DNA of 64,000 nt from an uncultured Clostridia bacterium (GTDB taxonomy: Bacteria > Bacillota > Clostridia > TANB77 > CAG-508): positions 1 through 64,000 of the forward strand of contig CAKOWW010000007.1 of the NCBI GenBank assembly GCA_934129785.1. Reading direction: 5' to 3'. Below the pieces are notes generated by a model, which saw nothing but the letters and a program-made list of their open reading frames with translations, had not been told where the DNA came from and searched no databases. Below are positions 55,085 through 63,599 of this stretch, piece by piece; within the stretch, counting starts at the first letter, position 1; the number at the start of each line of letters is the position of its first letter. Made by a program: the position numbers and the translations under genes.

Positions 55085-55136
55085 AAAATCTCTTTATCGA
55101 ATACACATTATGTTATAAAAGATAAGGAGATTTTTA
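55085..55136 (+). promoter_or_regulatory. Stem spanning the spoIIM ribosome site
   Basis: AAAATCTCTTTATC can pair with GATAAGGAGATTTT. The AAGGAG of spoIIM is inside the 3' arm and a T run follows, so it may be a terminator that doubles as a translation block. Confidence 0.45.
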
Positions 55137-55772
55137 ATGAGAAATAGTAGTAGAAAAATAAAACAAACAATTATTGAACATGTAGCTAATAATAGGAAAG
55201 AATACATAATAATTGTACTTTTATTTATTATAGGAATATTTTTAGGAGTATTTTTTGTAAACAATATGCAAGAAAGCTCAAAAGAAGAAATACAGTCATA
55301 TATTAATAATTTTATTGAAAAAATGAAAAATTCACAAAATATTGATAATATGAGTTTATTAAAAAATAGCATAACTCAAAATATAGTATTTGCAGTATTA
55401 ATATGGTTTTTTGGAACTACAGTAATAGGATTACCAATAGTATTTGGACTTGTACTGTACCGTGGCTTTTGTTTAGGGTATACAGTATCCTCATTTATTG
55501 CGATACTTGGTATAGGAAAGGGAATTGTTTTCATATTTGCAAGCTTATTATTTCAGAGTTTATTATCAATACCTGCAATTTTAGGCTTAGCTGTAAGTGG
55601 ATTTAAATTGTATAAATCAATAATAAGAGATAAAGCAAAAGAAAACATAAAATTAGAAATAGCAAGACACACAATTTTTTCTATTATTATGATAGCGATA
55701 CTTTTGATAGCATCTATAATAGAAATATTTATTTCTACAAATTTAATAAAAATATTGGCAAAATATTTATAA
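55137..55772 (+). CDS. spoIIM: Stage II sporulation protein M
   Basis: The 211-residue polytopic membrane protein matches SpoIIM, part of the SpoIIDMP machine that remodels peptidoglycan in engulfment. LYRGFCLGYTVSSF and five hydrophobic helices are visible. Its place before xerD is a common clostridial order. Confidence 0.85.
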   Translation: MRNSSRKIKQTIIEHVANNRKEYIIIVLLFIIGIFLGVFFVNNMQESSKEEIQSYINNFIEKMKNSQNIDNMSLLKNSITQNIVFAVLIWFFGTTVIGLPIVFGLVLYRGFCLGYTVSSFIAILGIGKGIVFIFASLLFQSLLSIPAILGLAVSGFKLYKSIIRDKAKENIKLEIARHTIFSIIMIAILLIASIIEIFISTNLIKILAKYL

Positions 55773-55868
55773 AATTTGTGAAAATGTATTTACAATTAAC
55801 AAATATTCTGATATAACATATATAGTTTATGTAAATATATTATTTTGAATATAGGGGTAGTGAAAAGA

Positions 55869-56750
55869 ATGGAAAGACAATTAAAAAACTTTTTTGATTT
55901 TTTAGAAAATGAAAAGAAATTATCAGAAAATACATTACAATCATACAAAAGAGATTTAAAGCAATTTAGAAGATACTTAGAAGCATGTGAAATACATTAT
56001 AATAGAGTAAAAGAAGAAGATATAAAAGATTACATAAGAGAATTACAAGAAGATGGAAAAAAAGCCTCAAGTATATCTAGATGTATAGCATCTATTCGTT
56101 CTTTTTATCAATATATATTAAAAAGAAAGAAAATAAAACAAGATCCAACAGCAAATATACAATCACCTAAAATAGAAAAAAGAATACCAAGTGTACTAAC
56201 ATCAAAAGAAGTAGAACTATTATTAGACCAACCAAAAGATGTTGACCTAAAAGGAACTCGTGATAAAGCAATGCTAGAATTTGCATATGCTACAGGAATG
56301 AGAGTAACAGAAATAATTTCATTAAACATAGATGATGTAAATTTAGAAGAAGGATATGTAACTTGTAAAACAGGAACAAAACAAAGAACAATACCATTAG
56401 GAACAATGTCATTACAAGCATTAAAAGAATATATTGAAGATGCAAGAGACATTTTAATAAAAGATGAAAATGAAAAAGCATTATTTGTAAATATAAACGG
56501 TGGAAGACTTACAAGACAAGGATTTTGGAAAATTATAAAATATTATAAAGAACAAGCACACATAACTAAAGACATAACACCACATGTTTTAAGACATTCA
56601 TTTGCAACACATTTATTGCAAAATGGGGCAGATTTAAAAGCAATACAAACAATGTTAGGACATTCAGATATATCATCAACACAAATATACATGCAATTTC
56701 AAGATGAAGGAATAAAAGATGTATATAAAAAAGCTCATCCAAGAGCATAA
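55869..56750 (+). CDS. xerD: Chromosomal site-specific recombinase XerD-like
   Basis: The 293-residue tyrosine recombinase has an N-terminal SAM-like domain (ENEKKLSENTLQSYKRDL) and catalytic ATGMRVTEI, HVLRHSFATH and LGHSDISSTQIYMQ. It ends in YKKAHPRA as XerD does. It resolves chromosome dimers. ATG 55869 follows AGGGGTAG. Confidence 0.92.
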   Translation: MERQLKNFFDFLENEKKLSENTLQSYKRDLKQFRRYLEACEIHYNRVKEEDIKDYIRELQEDGKKASSISRCIASIRSFYQYILKRKKIKQDPTANIQSPKIEKRIPSVLTSKEVELLLDQPKDVDLKGTRDKAMLEFAYATGMRVTEIISLNIDDVNLEEGYVTCKTGTKQRTIPLGTMSLQALKEYIEDARDILIKDENEKALFVNINGGRLTRQGFWKIIKYYKEQAHITKDITPHVLRHSFATHLLQNGADLKAIQTMLGHSDISSTQIYMQFQDEGIKDVYKKAHPRA

Positions 56751-56753
56751 AAT

Positions 56754-56800
56754 AAATAGGGGCTAAGGAAGAAACAAATTCTTTGGCTCTATTTTTTTAC
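56754..56800 (+). terminator. Terminator after xerD
   Basis: AATAGGGGCTAAGGAA pairs with TTCTTTGGCTCTATT (with one bulge and G-U pairs), followed by seven T residues. Confidence 0.75.
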
Positions 56801-56828
56801 TGATTAATGGCTTATTTTAAATTAATAC

Positions 56829-57017
56829 AAAGAAATCCTTTATATATAAGATTTAAATGAAATGACGAATGCGCATGGAGAAATTTTAGAAATTCTATGC
56901 AGTTTTATGGTAAGAGTTCACGATAGTGGAAAGGACCCATAAAACAATTTAGAATTTCTTAAATTTTATAATAAGCCGAGGAATGTAATGAAAAGCTTAT
57001 ATATAAAGGATTTCTTT
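56829..57017 (+). ncRNA. Structured RNA, 6S-like long hairpin
   Basis: The ends (AAAGAAATCCTTTATATATAAG and its exact complement) form a 22-bp stem around a large asymmetric bubble, then a 16-bp inner stem (AAATTTTAGAAATTCT), a small bulge and a 9-bp stem (GTTTTATGG). Length 189 nt, central bubble and long closing stem fit 6S RNA, which mimics an open promoter and binds RNA polymerase. The strand is not certain because the structure is near-symmetric. No coding frame spans it. Confidence 0.5.
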
Positions 57018-57142
57018 TGAAAATTTCATCAAAACCATTATATAGCAACCTATTTTTTTATAAAACCTTTTTTTTACTAGACATATGAGCTAAAAAAAGA
57101 TATAATAACAATATCGAAAAAAACAAGAAAAAGGTGCGAAAA

Positions 57143-57619
57143 ATGAAGAAAAAAGTACTATTTATATCAAGCACAGGTGGACACTTAAATGAATTAATGC
57201 AACTTGCTCCACTATTTGAAAAATATGAATATTATATAATAACAGAAAAAGATGAAGCAAGTAAAGCATTAAAAGAAAAATATAAAGAAAAAATATCATA
57301 TTTACCATATGGAACAAGAACAAAAATATTTTCATATATATTTAAGTATTTCTATTTATGCATAAAAACAATATATTATTATATAAAAATAAGACCTAAA
57401 GTAATAATAACAACAGGAACACATACAGCAGGACCAATGTGCTACTTAGGAAAAATATTTGGAAGTAAAATAATTTATATAGAAACATTTGCAAATAGAA
57501 ACAAAAAAACAGCAACAGGTAGGCTAATATATCCAATTGCAGATCTATTTATTGTGCAATGGAAAGAAATGCTAAAATTATATCCAAAAGCAGTATATGG
57601 AGGTTCGATTTATAAATGA
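57143..57619 (+). CDS. Glycosyltransferase subunit, Alg14/PssD-like
   Basis: ATG 57143 is chosen because GTG 57134 overlaps AAAAAGGTG. The 158-residue protein (FISSTGGHLNELMQL, TTGTHTAGPMCYLGK) is the membrane-associated half of a two-part sugar transferase. It overlaps the next gene by ATGA. Confidence 0.82.
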   Translation: MKKKVLFISSTGGHLNELMQLAPLFEKYEYYIITEKDEASKALKEKYKEKISYLPYGTRTKIFSYIFKYFYLCIKTIYYYIKIRPKVIITTGTHTAGPMCYLGKIFGSKIIYIETFANRNKKTATGRLIYPIADLFIVQWKEMLKLYPKAVYGGSIYK

Positions 57620-58101
57620 TATTAGTATTATTAGGAACACAAAATAATAGTTTTCACCGCTTATTAGAAAAAATAGATGAGCTAATAGAGAAAAAAATAA
57701 TAAAAGAAAAAGTTGTAGTTCAAGCTGGACATACAAAATATGAATCAAAAAATATGCAAATTTTTAGTTTAATTCCACAAGAAGAACTAGAAAAATATCA
57801 AGAGAAAGCAGATTTAATAATAACACATGGTGGAGTAGGTTCAATAGTAAGTTCAATAAAATTAGGAAAAAAAGTAATAGCGATACCAAGACTACATCAA
57901 TACCAAGAACATGTAAATGACCACCAAAAACAAATAGTGAAGTCATTTTCAAAAAAAGGATATATAATAGGGATAAACGATGTAGAAGAATTAGAAGAAG
58001 CGATATGCAAGGCTCATGAATTTATTCCAAACAAATATGAGACAAGAGAAGGCGAAAATAGAATTATAAAAATTATAGAACAGTTTATAGAGAAGATATA
58101 A
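57616..58101 (+). CDS. Glycosyltransferase catalytic subunit, Alg13/PssE-like
   Basis: The 161-residue protein (LLGTQNNSFHRLLEKIDEL, ITHGGVGSIVSSIKLGKKVIAIPR) is the UDP-sugar-binding partner of the previous protein. Together they probably add a sugar to a lipid-linked surface polymer. Confidence 0.83.
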   Translation: MILVLLGTQNNSFHRLLEKIDELIEKKIIKEKVVVQAGHTKYESKNMQIFSLIPQEELEKYQEKADLIITHGGVGSIVSSIKLGKKVIAIPRLHQYQEHVNDHQKQIVKSFSKKGYIIGINDVEELEEAICKAHEFIPNKYETREGENRIIKIIEQFIEKI

Positions 58102-58121
58102 AGATAGGGTGCAATATAGAC

Positions 58122-60071
58122 ATGCAAAAAATGCTAGAAAAAGAAAAAATAAAAAATGAAGAACAAATAGACACTAAAATACAAAATAAAAAAGCCAAAG
58201 AGCTATTATCAAAATTTGTAAATTCAATATGGTTTGTAGTAATTACAGGAATATTATTATTTATGAAAACAATGTTTTTTTACAATAACACAATAAGTAA
58301 TAGTGGAAAAATAGAAATGCAAACTATATTAGGAACAATAGGATTTACAGTTATATTAGTTTGTATATTAATTATATTGCCAAATAGAGCAAGGATAATA
58401 GCTACATTAACTAGCAATTTCATAGTGAGTTTAGTACTTTTTGGAGATAATATCTATTATATTTATTCAAATAGCTTTTTATCAATTGCACAAATAACAA
58501 ATCTTCAATATGGAGAAGAAATATTAAGTACATTACCGGCTGTTTTTGAAATTAAGCATTTATTATACTTTGTAGATATAATATTAATTATTGCTACATG
58601 TAAATTGATGAAAATAAAATTCCATAAAAAAGAAAACAAAACAAAGAAAAAAGTTTTGGCAAAAGCAATTTCAGGAATAGTTGGAATAGTGGTGTTTTGC
58701 ATAGTAGGTGCAAAATATGTGAAAAAAGGGAAAGACAAATCATATAACAAAGATATGCAAATAAGAGAGTCAACAATATGGGGATACCATATATATGATA
58801 TAGAAAATTTATTAACACAAAAAAAGCATACAAAATATAAATCTTATAGCAAAATGGAAGCAGATTATGAAAAATTAAAAGAAGAATATAATGATAGATA
58901 TGGCAAAGAAAAATATGATTTTAAAGGAATATCAAAGAACAGCAATGTAATTGTTCTACAATTAGAGTCTATTCAAGAATTTGTAATAAATAAAACAATA
59001 AATGGAGAGCAAATAACACCTAATTTAAATAAATTTTTAAGTGAAAATATAGAAATTTCTAATATGAATATGCAAAGTTATTCAACAACAGCAGATTCGG
59101 AGCATTCAAGTATAACATCAATATATCCAATGGAAAATGGAATGTCATATAGTAAATTTTATACAAACACATATGACAACCTATTTGAGATGTTCAATAA
59201 TGCAAATTATACAACATCATATATGCATGGAAATGAAGCAAAATTTTGGAATAGAGGAAATGTGTATAGCAAATTTGGCGTACAAAATATAGAACTAAAA
59301 GATAAATTTGATGATACTGAATATATAAATGGATTTATGTCAGATGAAATTTTATATAGGCAGGGCATAGAGAAAATAAAAAAATATCAAGATCCATTTA
59401 TGTCATTTATAGTGTCAGCATCATCACATACACCTTTTGAATTAGAAGGACTGCAAGATAGAAATAAAGTTAGAATTGATGTTGGAAAATATAAAGGAAC
59501 ATATTTTGGAAATTATTTAGAAGCGGTAAATTATGCGGATTATGCATTTGGAGTGCTTTTAGAAGAATTAAAACAAGAAGGATTGTATGAGGACACAACT
59601 ATACTAGTATTTGGAGACCATAATGGAATAAACATGTATAATGAAGAAATGCTAGAATTTTTAAAACAATACAATCCATATCTAACAGATGTAGATATAA
59701 AATTAAACTACACCAAAGTAGCTTGTGGACTTAAAATACCAGGTGTACCACATATAAAAATAGAAAAACCAGTCAGCAAATTGGACATAAAGCCAACACT
59801 AGCATATCTATGTGATTTAGAAGATGAATTTTCTTTAGGTACAAACATGTTTGGTAGTAAAGAATTTGTAAGTTTAAATAATGAAAGAATTATAACTAAT
59901 AGATATTATTATGATGAAAATTGGTATGATATAAAAACAGGAAATCAATTAGATATAGAATCATTAGATAACGATACAAAAGAATTATTAGAGAGATATT
60001 ATAATTTCATGAAAAAAGAATTAGAAATTTCAAATTCAGTAACAATAAACAACTTATTAGCACAAAATTAA
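58122..60071 (+). CDS. LTA synthase-like sulfatase-family membrane enzyme
   Basis: The 649-residue protein has about five N-terminal transmembrane helices, then an extracellular sulfatase-like domain with QLESIQEFVI, the nucleophile region STTADSEHSSITSIYP, VFGDHNGI and the metal His. It probably transfers phosphoglycerol or phosphoethanolamine to a surface polymer. Follows the two glycosyltransferase genes in one operon. Confidence 0.85.
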   Translation: MQKMLEKEKIKNEEQIDTKIQNKKAKELLSKFVNSIWFVVITGILLFMKTMFFYNNTISNSGKIEMQTILGTIGFTVILVCILIILPNRARIIATLTSNFIVSLVLFGDNIYYIYSNSFLSIAQITNLQYGEEILSTLPAVFEIKHLLYFVDIILIIATCKLMKIKFHKKENKTKKKVLAKAISGIVGIVVFCIVGAKYVKKGKDKSYNKDMQIRESTIWGYHIYDIENLLTQKKHTKYKSYSKMEADYEKLKEEYNDRYGKEKYDFKGISKNSNVIVLQLESIQEFVINKTINGEQITPNLNKFLSENIEISNMNMQSYSTTADSEHSSITSIYPMENGMSYSKFYTNTYDNLFEMFNNANYTTSYMHGNEAKFWNRGNVYSKFGVQNIELKDKFDDTEYINGFMSDEILYRQGIEKIKKYQDPFMSFIVSASSHTPFELEGLQDRNKVRIDVGKYKGTYFGNYLEAVNYADYAFGVLLEELKQEGLYEDTTILVFGDHNGINMYNEEMLEFLKQYNPYLTDVDIKLNYTKVACGLKIPGVPHIKIEKPVSKLDIKPTLAYLCDLEDEFSLGTNMFGSKEFVSLNNERIITNRYYYDENWYDIKTGNQLDIESLDNDTKELLERYYNFMKKELEISNSVTINNLLAQN

Positions 60072-60097
60072 AATATAAACAAAGGATGTAAGTATTA

Positions 60098-61106
60098 ATG
60101 GAAGAAGAAAGAATAATAAGCCCAGAATTAGAAAACAGAAATGAAGAAAGGCTCGAAAATACATTAAGACCACAAAATCTAGAAGAATATATAGGACAAA
60201 ATAAAGTAAAAGAAAATATGAAAATATACATAGAGTCTGCAAAAAAAAGAGGAGAGCCATTAGATCACTGTTTACTATATGGCCCTCCAGGACTTGGAAA
60301 AACAACATTATCTAATATAATTGCGAATGAAATGAACTCAAATATAAAAATAACATCAGGACCTGCAATTGAAAAACCAGGAGACTTAGCAGCATTGCTC
60401 ACAAATTTATCAGAATTTGATGTTTTATTTATAGACGAAATTCATAGACTAAGTAAAAGTGTTGAAGAAATATTATATCCGGCATTAGAAGATTTTACAT
60501 TAGATATAGTAATAGGAAAAGGACCAACAAGTAAGTCAATAAGACTTGACCTACCAAAATTTACTTTAATAGGTGCAACAACAAAAGCCGGTTCACTTAC
60601 AACACCACTTAGAGACAGATTTGGAATAATACACCGTTTAGAATTATATTCTGAAGATGATTTAGCAACAATTGTAAAAAGATCAAGTAAAATTTTAGGA
60701 ATAAAAATAGATGAAAAAGCAGCAAGAGAAATAGCAAGAAGGTCAAGAGGAACACCAAGAATAGCAAACAGATTATTAAAAAGAGTAAGAGATTATGCAA
60801 TTGTTTTAGGAGATGGAGACATAGACTTAAAAATAGCAAAACATGCATTAAATAAATTAGAAATAGATGAACTTCGGATTAGATGATATAGATAGAAAAC
60901 TTTTAGAAACAATGATAGTTCAATATGGAGGAAGACCAGTCGGAATTGAAGCATTAGCAGCTACAGTAGGGGAAGAGCTAGATACAATAGAAGATGTTTA
61001 TGAACCATATTTAATACAAATAGGATTTATAGCAAGAACATTAAGAGGAAGACAAGTATTGCCACCGGCCTATAAACATTTAGGATATGAATATTTAGGA
61101 CTTTAA
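60098..61106 (+). CDS. ruvB: Holliday junction helicase RuvB, read through a CGGA site
   Basis: RuvB drives branch migration with RuvA. Walker A GPPGLGKTT (about residue 62), Walker B LFIDEIHR and sensor 1 IGATTKAGSLT are present. The zero frame meets CGG at codon 260. Reading CGGA 60875-60878 as Gly gives EIDELGLDDIDRKLL, the conserved start of the winged-helix domain, and continues through PVGIEALAATVGEE and YEPYLIQIGFIARTLRGR to 335 residues, normal for RuvB. Confidence 0.94.
60875..60878 (+). other. CGGA quadruplet read as Gly in ruvB
   Basis: GAA CTT [CGGA] TTA GAT GAT restores the conserved ELGLD. The zero frame ends within four codons. Confidence 0.9.
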
Positions 61107-61140
61107 AAATAGACATATACATTTAGAAGGGAAAAATAAA

Positions 61141-62496
61141 ATGAAACAAACACTAAAAATAGTAATTACATATTTTTCTTTAATATTAAGTTTTATGTTA
61201 TTACTTACAATAAGCAGTGTGTTTCCATCAAAATACATAAAAAGGAATGTAGAACAATCATCAAGAACTTTAATGCAGGAAGGAAATACATTAAAAAAAG
61301 AAGTAATTGGAAGAGAAGAACCAATGGAATTTGATAATTACACAGATGCATTAATGATAAACACTGCATATTCTGTAGATAATAAAACACCACTGTATTC
61401 AAGTTTTGTAGCAAGAAAAAATTATATTCCAGGCATAACAGAATATATATATGAAGATGCATCGGGAGAATTAAAATCTGCATCAAAATATAAGCGTCAC
61501 AATGAAGTAGGAGAATTGGTAGATACTGTGAATGGAGAAAAGCTAGAAAGCTTTGAATATGCAAGATATTGGCACGGATATTTAGTAGTATTAAGACCAT
61601 TACTTTTAATAGCAAATTTGGAACAAATAAGAATAATTTTTACAATTTTGCTTTTCTTATTATTTATAATTTTTGCGTATTTTATATACAAAAAAATAAA
61701 TTTTACAGTTTCAGCCATATTTACTATGGGACTAATAAGCATTGAATATTTCTATTTAGGCTTTTCAATGCAAGGAATATTTATATTTTTCATAACAATG
61801 ATATCATCGATAATATTACTTGCCAAAAATGGAAAAATGGAGAATTTAAATATATTTTTCTTTGCAATAGGTATGCTAACAAACTTTTTCGATTTTTTAA
61901 CTGTACCAATGGTAACATACGCAATTCCAATGATTTTGTATTTTTTATTAAAACAAAAAGAAGAAAAGGTTACGGTAAAAAATATGTTAATAGATAGTAT
62001 AAAATATGGAATGCTTTGGGGAATAGGATATGGTTTAACTTGGATTATAAAATGGATTTTAGTTGATTTTATATATAGTAAAGATATAATAGAAACATCA
62101 ATAGCTCAAGTATTTTATAGAAGTACAGGAACAAATATAATAAAATTCAGTGAATCTATAAAAAGAAATTTTGAATATGAAGCCAAATTTTTACCAATAA
62201 CAATAGTTGCTACATTTATCATTATAGATATTGAACTGGCAATAGGAAAATTAAAAATTAAAACTAATAAATTTAATATAAAATCATATATAATTGAAAT
62301 TTTACCATATTTAATATTAGGTGTAATGCCAATTATATGGTATACAATATTAAAAGAACATTCATATCAACATGCATTTTTTACATATAGAAATATATTA
62401 ATAACAAATATTTGTGCAAACGTATTGTTAGAAAAAATATTTGAAATGTTTACAAATGACAGAAAAATCAAAATAATAGAAAGTAGGAAAAAATAA
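61141..62496 (+). CDS. Polytopic membrane protein
   Basis: The 451-residue protein has an N-terminal helix, an extracytoplasmic loop of about 120 residues with WHGYLVVLRPLLL at its end, then at least eight helices. The layout resembles membrane glycosyltransferase-type (GT-C) proteins, but no decisive motif is seen. It follows ruvB on the same strand and abuts the QueH gene by one base. Confidence 0.65.
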   Translation: MKQTLKIVITYFSLILSFMLLLTISSVFPSKYIKRNVEQSSRTLMQEGNTLKKEVIGREEPMEFDNYTDALMINTAYSVDNKTPLYSSFVARKNYIPGITEYIYEDASGELKSASKYKRHNEVGELVDTVNGEKLESFEYARYWHGYLVVLRPLLLIANLEQIRIIFTILLFLLFIIFAYFIYKKINFTVSAIFTMGLISIEYFYLGFSMQGIFIFFITMISSIILLAKNGKMENLNIFFFAIGMLTNFFDFLTVPMVTYAIPMILYFLLKQKEEKVTVKNMLIDSIKYGMLWGIGYGLTWIIKWILVDFIYSKDIIETSIAQVFYRSTGTNIIKFSESIKRNFEYEAKFLPITIVATFIIIDIELAIGKLKIKTNKFNIKSYIIEILPYLILGVMPIIWYTILKEHSYQHAFFTYRNILITNICANVLLEKIFEMFTNDRKIKIIESRKK

Positions 62497-62497
62497 A

Positions 62498-63535
62498 ATG
62501 AAATTACTGATGCATACATGTTGTGCACCTTGTAGTGTATACTGCATAGATAGTTTAAGAGAAGAAGGAATAGAACCAACAGTATATTGGTATAATCCCA
62601 ATATTCATCCATATACAGAATATAAAGCAAGAAAAGACTGCTTAAAAGGATATACAGAACAAATAGGAGTAACAGCCATATTTGAAGAAAACTATGGATT
62701 AGACGAATTTTGCAAAAATGTTGTAAAAGATTTAAAAAATAGATGCAAAAATTATTGCTATAGAGTCAGATTAGAACAAACTGCAAAATATGCAAAAGAG
62801 TACGGATATGATGCTTTTACAACTACCCTTTTAGTAAGTCCTTATCAAAATCATAAAGCATTAATAGAAGTGGCAAATGAAATGGCAGAAAAATATGGTA
62901 TAGAATTTTTGTACAGAGATTTTAGAATCGGATTTAGAAAAGGACAAGCTAAGGCAAGAGAGCTAGGATTATATATGCAAAAATACTGCGGATGCATTTT
63001 TTCAGAAGAATATAGATACACTAATCCTAATCCACCTAAAATTGTATTGCCGGAAAATTTTGAATATCTTCCAGCAGAGAGAAACATTATTATAAAAAAG
63101 GAAAAAGAAGATAACGAAAAATATATAGATTTACTACTTGAAGCAGACCCAAGCAAAGATATGATAAATAAATACTTAAAAAATGGAGAATTATTTGTCT
63201 TAACATATAAAGAAAAAGTAGCTTGCATAGCAGTAGTTACTACATTGAACAATGATACATGTGAATTAAAAAATATAGTAACAAAGCAAGAATATCGAGG
63301 TAATGGATATGGCAAAAAAATGCTTAAATATTTGACAGATAATTATAAAACAAGATACAAAAAAATGATAGTAGGAACAACACAAAATAATATTCCATTC
63401 TATGTAAAGCAAGGTTTTGATAAGTATGAAAAAACAATAAAAGATTTCTTTATTGATAATTATGAAGAAGAAATATGGGATGGAGATTTACTTTGTACAG
63501 ATATATATTATTATTCAAAAGAATTAAACTATTAA
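62498..63535 (+). CDS. queH: QueH-type epoxyqueuosine reductase fused to a GNAT domain
   Basis: The N-terminal 190 residues match QueH (HTCCAPCSVYCIDSL, KNRCKNYCYRVRLEQTAKYA, TLLVSPYQNH, KYCGCIFSEEYR), which completes queuosine in tRNA using an iron-sulfur centre. Residues 200-345 form a GNAT-type acetyltransferase (NIVTKQEYRGNGYGKKMLKYL with the acetyl-CoA loop RGNGYGKK). The two functions in one protein suggest a further tRNA or protein acetylation. Confidence 0.85.
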   Translation: MKLLMHTCCAPCSVYCIDSLREEGIEPTVYWYNPNIHPYTEYKARKDCLKGYTEQIGVTAIFEENYGLDEFCKNVVKDLKNRCKNYCYRVRLEQTAKYAKEYGYDAFTTTLLVSPYQNHKALIEVANEMAEKYGIEFLYRDFRIGFRKGQAKARELGLYMQKYCGCIFSEEYRYTNPNPPKIVLPENFEYLPAERNIIIKKEKEDNEKYIDLLLEADPSKDMINKYLKNGELFVLTYKEKVACIAVVTTLNNDTCELKNIVTKQEYRGNGYGKKMLKYLTDNYKTRYKKMIVGTTQNNIPFYVKQGFDKYEKTIKDFFIDNYEEEIWDGDLLCTDIYYYSKELNY

Positions 63536-63599
63536 AAAACGGTCTTATTTCAATTTTTATGATATAAAACAAGAGTTATTAAATAGAGAATATCCTACA

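Noticed and set aside
3521..60878. All in-frame CGG sites as sequencing or assembly errors
   Set aside because: Errors would not respect codon phase. Extra C occurs only before a Gly GGA/GGT codon in phase, on both strands, in host and phage genes, and never before GG in another phase. Resequencing would still be the direct test.
3521..60878. CGG reassigned to another single amino acid as a normal triplet
   Set aside because: Reading CGG as any triplet keeps the zero frame, which ends or loses homology at each resolved site. Only a +1 step restores the proteins.
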